18,854 nucleotides of DNA from Holosporaceae bacterium (GTDB lineage Bacteria > Pseudomonadota > Alphaproteobacteria > UBA3830), in contig JAISHN010000082.1 in assembly GCA_031262635.1 (NCBI GenBank), positions 1-18,854 of the forward strand. The letters are read 5' to 3'. This document shows, piece by piece, positions 14,359 to 18,854 of the stretch (the first letter of the stretch is position 1; each line of letters starts with the position of its first letter). Both the position numbers and the translations under genes were made by a program. The notes beneath the pieces were generated by a model that worked only from the letters and a program-made list of their open reading frames with translations, ran no database searches and was not told the DNA's origin.

Positions 14359-15057
14359 CTATCCGTCTAAGCGATCATTTGGAAATTTTTCACGGAATAT
14401 TGTTGCAAAATAATTTGAAACAACGCGATTAGGCTGCTCCGCTTCTCCAGACATCTGACCTTGGCGCATCATATCTTCTTGCTGTTTAGCTTTCTGATAA
14501 AAAGCCGCTAGCTCTCGTACAGTAGTATTAGGGTATAAGGTATTAAACCACACGCTTACCAACGCTGTAGAAGATGTTTGTACTCCTAAGCTAATTACAA
14601 GATCAGATGGCTTGCTGTCACTCATTAGGTAATTCCCTCTTAATGCATATATGGCTTTTGCCGCTATAAAATCAGGACTCGTAAATTTCAAAAATGAATA
14701 AGTCATTTCAAATGAGCTTACGGCTTCAGTGTTAGCAGATAAATAAGCCTCAATTGCAAAATCTTGAAAAGATTCTGCCGATTCTTCATTTTCTAAACTA
14801 GACCCTACGGCAGGCGCTCCCATGTAAGAAGGGCAAGATGTCTTCATTGGGTAGAGCGCTTGCAAAAACGTATTCGTCAACATAGAGTTACCGGAACGAG
14901 CGACCTGTTTCTGAACTTCAGTTGTAAGAGCTACATATACATCATGCGCTTGCTCTCTGGAAATAGGAGACGGTCTCTCCAGCGCCGGCGTCATCCCTTC
15001 GCATAAACAAGTAATACATAAAGCTAAAATGCAATATATAGAATGAAAATATTTCAT
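14359..15057 (-). CDS. Secreted protein of unknown function
   Basis: 232 aa, no family recognised. Residues 1-19 form a signal peptide (M-K-Y-F-H, then a hydrophobic core with several Cys), with cleavage probably near C-L-C-E-G. Lipobox spacing is not convincing, so a soluble secreted or periplasmic product is more likely than a lipoprotein. The mature part is mostly predicted helix, with Ser/Ala-rich segments, one Cys in P-M-K-T-S-C-P, and a Gln/Met-rich stretch near 190-205. GGAG lies seven bases before the ATG. Upstream DNA is very AT-rich and holds TTGACT with a poorly placed TATTAA. The gene has its own terminator and is flanked by a repeat, so it is a free-standing accessory unit. Codon use is more AT-rich than in the core genes. 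Confidence 0.75.
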   Translation of the reverse strand: MKYFHSIYCILALCITCLCEGMTPALERPSPISREQAHDVYVALTTEVQKQVARSGNSMLTNTFLQALYPMKTSCPSYMGAPAVGSSLENEESAESFQDFAIEAYLSANTEAVSSFEMTYSFLKFTSPDFIAAKAIYALRGNYLMSDSKPSDLVISLGVQTSSTALVSVWFNTLYPNTTVRELAAFYQKAKQQEDMMRQGQMSGEAEQPNRVVSNYFATIFREKFPNDRLDG

Positions 15058-15511
15058 AACTTTTCTCCAAAATAAAATAAGAAAAGTTAATAGTTTTATA
15101 TAAAAATAGTCAAGTAAAAAAATATTTTTTTAAACTTATTAAAAGATTTTATCTCTATTTTTATTCATAAAAAAATGTTAAGTCGCGGCGCGTTTTTTTT
15201 ACAACGAAGTTTCTAAATTTCCGCTTGGGAATTCACAGGAATTCCGCCGTAAGATATTTTCACAAGCTGCGAGAGAAAATTGCGAAGAAATAAGAGGAAA
15301 TGAGAGAGTTTTAGGAAGGAAACGCAAAAAAAATCCCCGACTCCGATTGTCTTTTAACCGCCAAAGCTGCCGCCGTTTCCGAGTTTCGGTCTTCCGCAGT
15401 TTTTCGTCGATCTCGAAGACGACGATCGCGGCGCGAACCGCATCGGCTTAGTTGGAGCAAGGGGAATCAAAGAAAAAAGTCTCGCGATAAAATATAAGCG
15501 ACTTTTTGTTT
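15058..15511. other. Intergenic region with possible gene remnant
   Basis: No intact gene is seen. Bases 15058-15175 are very AT-rich and probably form the promoter region of the leftward secreted gene. Between about 15305 and 15547 two plus-strand frames read like the local coding style in succession. The first runs K-I-P-D-S-D-C-L-L-T-A-K-A, then after a shift V-D-L-E-D-D-D-R-G-A-N-R-I. No complete frame or recognisable family results, so this is at best a decayed 3' end. Confidence 0.3.
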
Positions 15512-15540
15512 TTGATAGCGTAGGAAAGCGACGCTATAAT
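15512..15540 (+). promoter_or_regulatory. Strong sigma70-type promoter of the Fic gene
   Basis: TTGATA (15512-15517), exactly 17 bases, TATAAT (15535-15540). Transcription would begin near 15547, leaving a leader of about 67 bases with AGAGG before the Fic start. It is the best consensus match seen in the window. Confidence 0.65.
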
Positions 15541-15613
15541 TATAACTGAATTAAGAAATAGAGTTTTTCTTAAAATACCGTCGTCCGCAGCGGCGGATAT
15601 TGAAGAGGATAAA

Positions 15614-16621
15614 ATGAATAAACCGCCCTTTGCGATAACTGAAAAAATCGCCAATCTTGTCGCGCAGGCGGCTGAACGCGTAGGAAAAATCCAAGGCTCC
15701 GGCGAATACGGCCGCAATTTGCGTCTGCGAAGGATAAACCGACTTCGTTCTATTCAGTCGTCCACAGCCATAGAAGGCAACTCTCTTTCGATGAAGCAAA
15801 TCGCAGATATCGTCGACGGCAAGCATGTTATCGGCGATCCTCGCGAAATAAAAGAAATAAAAAACACGCACGACGCTTACGAACATATGCGAGAATTTGA
15901 TCCGTTTAATATTGACGATTTTCTAACGGCACATAAATTAACGACCGTCGATTTGGTTTCGGAATCTGGACGGTTTCGCGCGGGCGAGGTAGGCGTGTTT
16001 GCGGGAAAAGAACTAGTTCATCTAGGGGCGAGGCCGGAATTTATACCGAACTTGATAAAAAATCTGTTTGATTGGGCGAAAAATTCCAATGTTCATCCGC
16101 TTATTAAAAGTTCCGTCATGCATTTTGAAATAGAATTTATTCATCCTTTCGCCAACGGAAACGGGAAAATGGGGCGACTCTGGCAAACGCTGGTTCTAGC
16201 CAAATGGCGGGAGATTTTCGCATGGATTCCTATCGAAACGATTGTCTACGAAAAACAGCGCGAATATTATCGCGTTCTTGGAAACGCCGAAAAAACGGCC
16301 GATTCAACGGAATTTATAGAATTCATGCTTGAAGCGATCGTCGAAGCGTTGAGCAAATTGCCGACGAATGAAGTTGCCGATATAATTCCCGATAAATTTA
16401 CCGATAAACTTAGCAAGAGCGAGCTGGAGTTTTTAAAAAGCATAATAAGTTTTGTGGAAAATAACGGCGAGATCGACAATTACCGAGCGCAGATTCTTAC
16501 CGGCAAATCAGCCGAAAGCGTGAAAAAATATTTCGCCGCGCTTATCGAGGCGGGAATTTTGACGGCGACTGGCGAAAACAAAGGCCGTAAATATAAATTG
16601 AATAAAAACGAGACGAAATGA
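15614..16621 (+). CDS. Fic family protein with N-terminal inhibitory helix
   Basis: 335 aa. The Fic core has its active-site loop at 177-188, reading H-P-F-A-N-G-N-G-K-M-G-R, with the catalytic His177. The consensus has D/E where this has Asn181, and Arg where this has Lys185. An inhibitory helix motif S-T-A-I-E-G (50-55, the S/T-x-x-x-E-G/N pattern) precedes the core, placing it in the class auto-inhibited from the N-terminal side. A C-terminal winged-helix-like domain (about 250-335) follows. Fic proteins usually transfer AMP or another phosphate-containing group onto a protein hydroxyl. The loop changes leave the actual reaction open. AGAGG lies six bases before the ATG. No antitoxin is adjacent; a 39-codon frame overlaps the stop by ATGA. 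Confidence 0.9.
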   Translation: MNKPPFAITEKIANLVAQAAERVGKIQGSGEYGRNLRLRRINRLRSIQSSTAIEGNSLSMKQIADIVDGKHVIGDPREIKEIKNTHDAYEHMREFDPFNIDDFLTAHKLTTVDLVSESGRFRAGEVGVFAGKELVHLGARPEFIPNLIKNLFDWAKNSNVHPLIKSSVMHFEIEFIHPFANGNGKMGRLWQTLVLAKWREIFAWIPIETIVYEKQREYYRVLGNAEKTADSTEFIEFMLEAIVEALSKLPTNEVADIIPDKFTDKLSKSELEFLKSIISFVENNGEIDNYRAQILTGKSAESVKKYFAALIEAGILTATGENKGRKYKLNKNETK

Positions 16622-16737
16622 AACGCATTTTCGTCGGTTCCAAGCGCTCCTCCTCTTCCTATGATAGTCTGCTTGAGCCGATCGAATATAACGGCGTAAA
16701 AGCGTCAAGCGATAACGGATGGCTTCGGAATCGTTGA
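16618..16737 (+). CDS. Short overlapping open frame after fic, perhaps a truncated gene
   Basis: 39 codons, starting at an ATG that shares ATGA with the Fic stop, as in translationally coupled genes. The product begins M-K-R-I-F-V-G-S and has the local codon style, then stops abruptly at 16737. It is too short to assign; it may be the surviving 5' end of a lost gene. An 8-base inverted repeat starts at its last base. Confidence 0.35.
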   Translation: MKRIFVGSKRSSSSYDSLLEPIEYNGVKASSDNGWLRNR

Positions 16738-16780
16738 TTCAGGCGATTTCTAATTTTTCCTATTTTTCTCCTGCCTGAAT
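16737..16780. repeat. Inverted repeat after the Fic region
   Basis: ATTCAGGC (16737-16744) and GCCTGAAT (16773-16780) are perfect 8-base arms 28 bases apart, the loop being pyrimidine-rich. There is no T run after it, so it is not a normal terminator. A second pair, GGCGCT (16880-16885) and AGCGCC (16913-16918), with a 27-base spacing, lies before the NRPS promoter. The rest of this 260-bp gap is AT-rich, with no gene seen. Confidence 0.35.
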
Positions 16781-16927
16781 AGATCTTTGACTTTGCAATC
16801 TAACTTTTTTAAATAAATGAAGATTCCACATATTTGCGCATTAACAAAAAAGGTTCTGTTAAATTTTTACTTATTATCAGGCGCTCTTCAATGTTATGAG
16901 AAAATTACAAATAGCGCCTTTGTATAA

Positions 16928-16957
16928 TTGTTTTTGGTATACATAAAAAATTATAAT
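16928..16957 (+). promoter_or_regulatory. Possible sigma70-type promoter of the NRPS gene
   Basis: TTGTTT (16928-16933), 18 bases, TATAAT (16952-16957). A second TATAAT at 16964-16969 has no good -35. The AGCGCC arm of an inverted repeat ends ten bases upstream of the -35. Confidence 0.4.
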
Positions 16958-16997
16958 TGCTACTATAATTACATTAGCAGTCGAGTGAAATTTATAG

Positions 16998-18854
16998 ATG
17001 ATGAATCTTAAACAAAAAGCGCAGTCTGAAATTCTTAATGGCGGAAAATTTAACTGTTATCTGATAGGCGAAGACAGTATGGCTGATCGTTGCGCGAGGG
17101 TCATACTGGAAGAAGGGCGCGATCTATTAGGTATATGTACCCCGAGCAGCAAGTTAACGGCGTTTGCTAAAGAGCTTAAGATTCCATGTACTAATTCAGT
17201 TGCTATTCTCAAGTCATGGATGGAAAAGAAGCCGTGTGATTTTTTATTCAGCGTAGTAAATAGCAAAATTTTGAGCAAGGAAATAATTCAGTTAGCGCGA
17301 CAATTTTGTATTAATTTTCACAACGCTCCGCTTCCTAAATATGCGGGAGTGCACGCGACGTCGTGGGCTATCTTAAACGGCGAGAAACTTCATGGAGCGA
17401 CTTGGCACGTGCTTGAGGAAGAAGTCGACACTGGCAACATATTAAAACAATGCGTTTTCAAGATAGACGATTACGACACGAGCTTTTCTTTAAATGTAAA
17501 ATGCATAGAAAACGCGATGCCATTATTTAGCGATTTGCTGAAAGAATTAGCGAACGGTTCTTATACTAGAACTAAACAAGACTTAAGCCAAAGAAGCTAT
17601 TACTCTTTTTTCCAAAAACCGCGAGATTTTGGAGTCATTTCATGGTCATCCGCTACAGCTGAAGAAATTTACGCAATGGAACGTGGGTTAAACTTTTCTG
17701 AATATGCGAATAAATTATGTCTTCCTAAGTTTATTTATAACGATACGGTGTTTTTCGCAAAAGGCGTCAAAGTATCAGATGAAAAATCAAACGCCGAGTC
17801 AGGAACTGTTGTTGAAATATCAGAAGAGCATTTGAAGATAGCTACAACCACTAACGATATTATTATTTCTCAAATAAGCGATATCGATAATAGGAATTAT
17901 GAAGCTCTTGCATTTGCAGAGGCGCGTGGAATTGCAGTCGGGCAGAGTTTAACTTCTTTGAGTCCGGCGTTTTTAGATAAATTGAGAGAACATGGCGAGA
18001 AATTAGCGAAATCCGAATCATATTGGGTAAAAACCATTACTGAAGCCAATAGCGTGAATTTCTTATCTCTGAATCCTTCTAAAAATAATCCAACCATAAA
18101 AGAACAAACTGTATTTTCGGGAAAAATAGCTAAGTTATTGCCGAAAAACGTAAACTCTGAAACGGCTCTCATAACTATGTTTCTTTTATATCTGTATAGA
18201 TTAAACAATTATGACGATTACAGCGTCGGTTACAAATCGCAATATGCGGAAAACGCAACGGAAGATATTCACGATTTTTTCGCAGAAGTCGCGCCAATAA
18301 ACTTGAGCTTTTCTGCGGAAACTGATTTTGCGAGCGCGTATTCTTCGGTTTCGAAGTTGCTTGATACGACAAAAATCAAAGATACGTATTCAAAAGATAT
18401 AAAACTACGATATCCGCAATTAAGCGATAACACACTGTCTTTACCAATTGTGATAAGTACAAGTAAACCCACGAGAAATGATAACAGATGTTTATGCTTT
18501 GTTATCAATAACGATAGCATAAGGCTTTATTTTCCTGATGATTTAGACGAATTGAACGCAAAGATCATAGAAAATATGCCAGGACATCTGAATGTTTTTA
18601 TAAACGGAATCTTGCGCGACAAGACGCTTAAAGTAAAAGACGCTCCGCTTCTTACGGAATCAGAAAAGCATTTGTTGATTGAAGAATATAACGATACAAC
18701 GACAGATTATCCGCGGGATTCTTCTATAGCGGAAATATTTGAAGAGCAAGTATTGAAATATCCAAATAATATTGCTGTGAAACATGGGAATGATTATTTA
18801 ACGTATGATGAATTAAATCAAAAGGCGAATCAATTAGCTTCTCACTTGATAAAT
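16998..18854 (+). CDS. Nonribosomal peptide synthetase, 5' part: formyltransferase, half condensation domain, adenylation start
   Basis: Open from ATG 16998 (or 17001) to the window edge, 619 residues, with no stop. Residues 15-185 form a formyltransferase domain like Met-tRNA formyltransferase. It has F-H-N-A-P-L-P-K-Y-A-G-V-H-A-T (107-121) and V-D-T-G (143-146), so the catalytic triad would be N106, H108, D144. Residues 200-300 fit the C-terminal part of that fold. S-E-S-Y-W (339-343) begins a segment like the C-terminal lobe of condensation domains, but the N-terminal lobe and H-H-x-x-x-D-G are absent. From about 553, S-E-K-H-L-L, Y-N-D-T and L-T-Y-D-E-L-N-Q-K-A-N-Q-L-A (601-614) are the usual opening of an adenylation domain. 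It would be a starter module that formylates the first amino acid, as in LgrA and ApdA. The ribosome-binding site is weak. Confidence 0.9.
   Translation, partial: MMNLKQKAQSEILNGGKFNCYLIGEDSMADRCARVILEEGRDLLGICTPSSKLTAFAKELKIPCTNSVAILKSWMEKKPCDFLFSVVNSKILSKEIIQLARQFCINFHNAPLPKYAGVHATSWAILNGEKLHGATWHVLEEEVDTGNILKQCVFKIDDYDTSFSLNVKCIENAMPLFSDLLKELANGSYTRTKQDLSQRSYYSFFQKPRDFGVISWSSATAEEIYAMERGLNFSEYANKLCLPKFIYNDTVFFAKGVKVSDEKSNAESGTVVEISEEHLKIATTTNDIIISQISDIDNRNYEALAFAEARGIAVGQSLTSLSPAFLDKLREHGEKLAKSESYWVKTITEANSVNFLSLNPSKNNPTIKEQTVFSGKIAKLLPKNVNSETALITMFLLYLYRLNNYDDYSVGYKSQYAENATEDIHDFFAEVAPINLSFSAETDFASAYSSVSKLLDTTKIKDTYSKDIKLRYPQLSDNTLSLPIVISTSKPTRNDNRCLCFVINNDSIRLYFPDDLDELNAKIIENMPGHLNVFINGILRDKTLKVKDAPLLTESEKHLLIEEYNDTTTDYPRDSSIAEIFEEQVLKYPNNIAVKHGNDYLTYDELNQKANQLASHLIN

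Noticed and set aside
17057..17278. Minus-strand frames within the NRPS region
   Set aside because: Antisense to a continuous 619-codon frame with clear formyltransferase and adenylation motifs.

Overview
The window looks like a stretch of a Gram-negative bacterial chromosome. It carries a BamE-like outer-membrane lipoprotein, Sec-type signal peptides and a polyprenol-linked sugar transfer pair. Core genes (plsC, prfA, prmC, rph, accB, three tRNAs) are mixed with accessory genes. Short palindromic repeats lie between genes, and at least one lies inside a gene in frame, a habit best known from Rickettsia and a few other host-associated lineages. That and several degraded or slipped genes suggest a host-associated organism, but the phylum cannot be fixed from this sequence.

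Layout. 1-2502 (+): a plsC-prfA-prmC operon with tight junctions; PrmC carries a palindromic element as an in-frame insertion. 2445-4743 (-): an exported GT-A glycosyltransferase that overlaps the end of prmC, then a secreted coiled-coil protein whose only good start lies one base out of frame across an A8 tract. A 250-bp terminal-inverted-repeat element lies between them. 5100-5807 (+): rph. 6028-6573 (-): tRNA-Val(GAC) and accB, probably one transcript. 6745-8919 (-): a hybrid-like membrane histidine kinase without a receiver domain, in which the phosphoacceptor His is Asn. 9164-11561 (-): a GT39/83-like membrane transferase and a GtrB-like polyprenyl-phosphate glycosyltransferase, overlapping by 14 bp. 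11724-12131 (-): BamE-like lipoprotein.

12239-13530 (-): a BglII-family restriction endonuclease and an MT-A70 adenine methyltransferase overlapping by ATGA, with their own promoter. This is divergent from tRNA-Arg(CCG) and tRNA-Gln(TTG) at 13675-13895 (+). 14043-14291: second full copy of the terminal-inverted-repeat element, followed by a terminated secreted-protein gene of unknown function (14359-15057, -). 15614-16621 (+): a Fic protein of the N-terminally auto-inhibited class behind a strong sigma70-like promoter. 16998-18854 (+): the start of a nonribosomal peptide synthetase, open to the window edge, whose N-terminus is a formyltransferase domain followed by only half a condensation domain and the beginning of an adenylation domain.

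How parts work together: prfA and prmC are a functional pair, since PrmC methylates the GGQ glutamine of the release factor. The restriction enzyme and methylase form a type II system. The two glycosyltransferases would load a sugar on a polyprenyl carrier and transfer it at the periplasmic face. The genes from about 12.2 kb rightward are more AT-rich with less GC at wobble positions (clearest in the NRPS, the secreted protein and the endonuclease), and look like accessory DNA beside a tRNA pair. The best candidates for new biology are the formyl-start NRPS with its half condensation domain, the Asn-box histidine kinase, the repeat families and the A8 slip site in front of a secreted protein.
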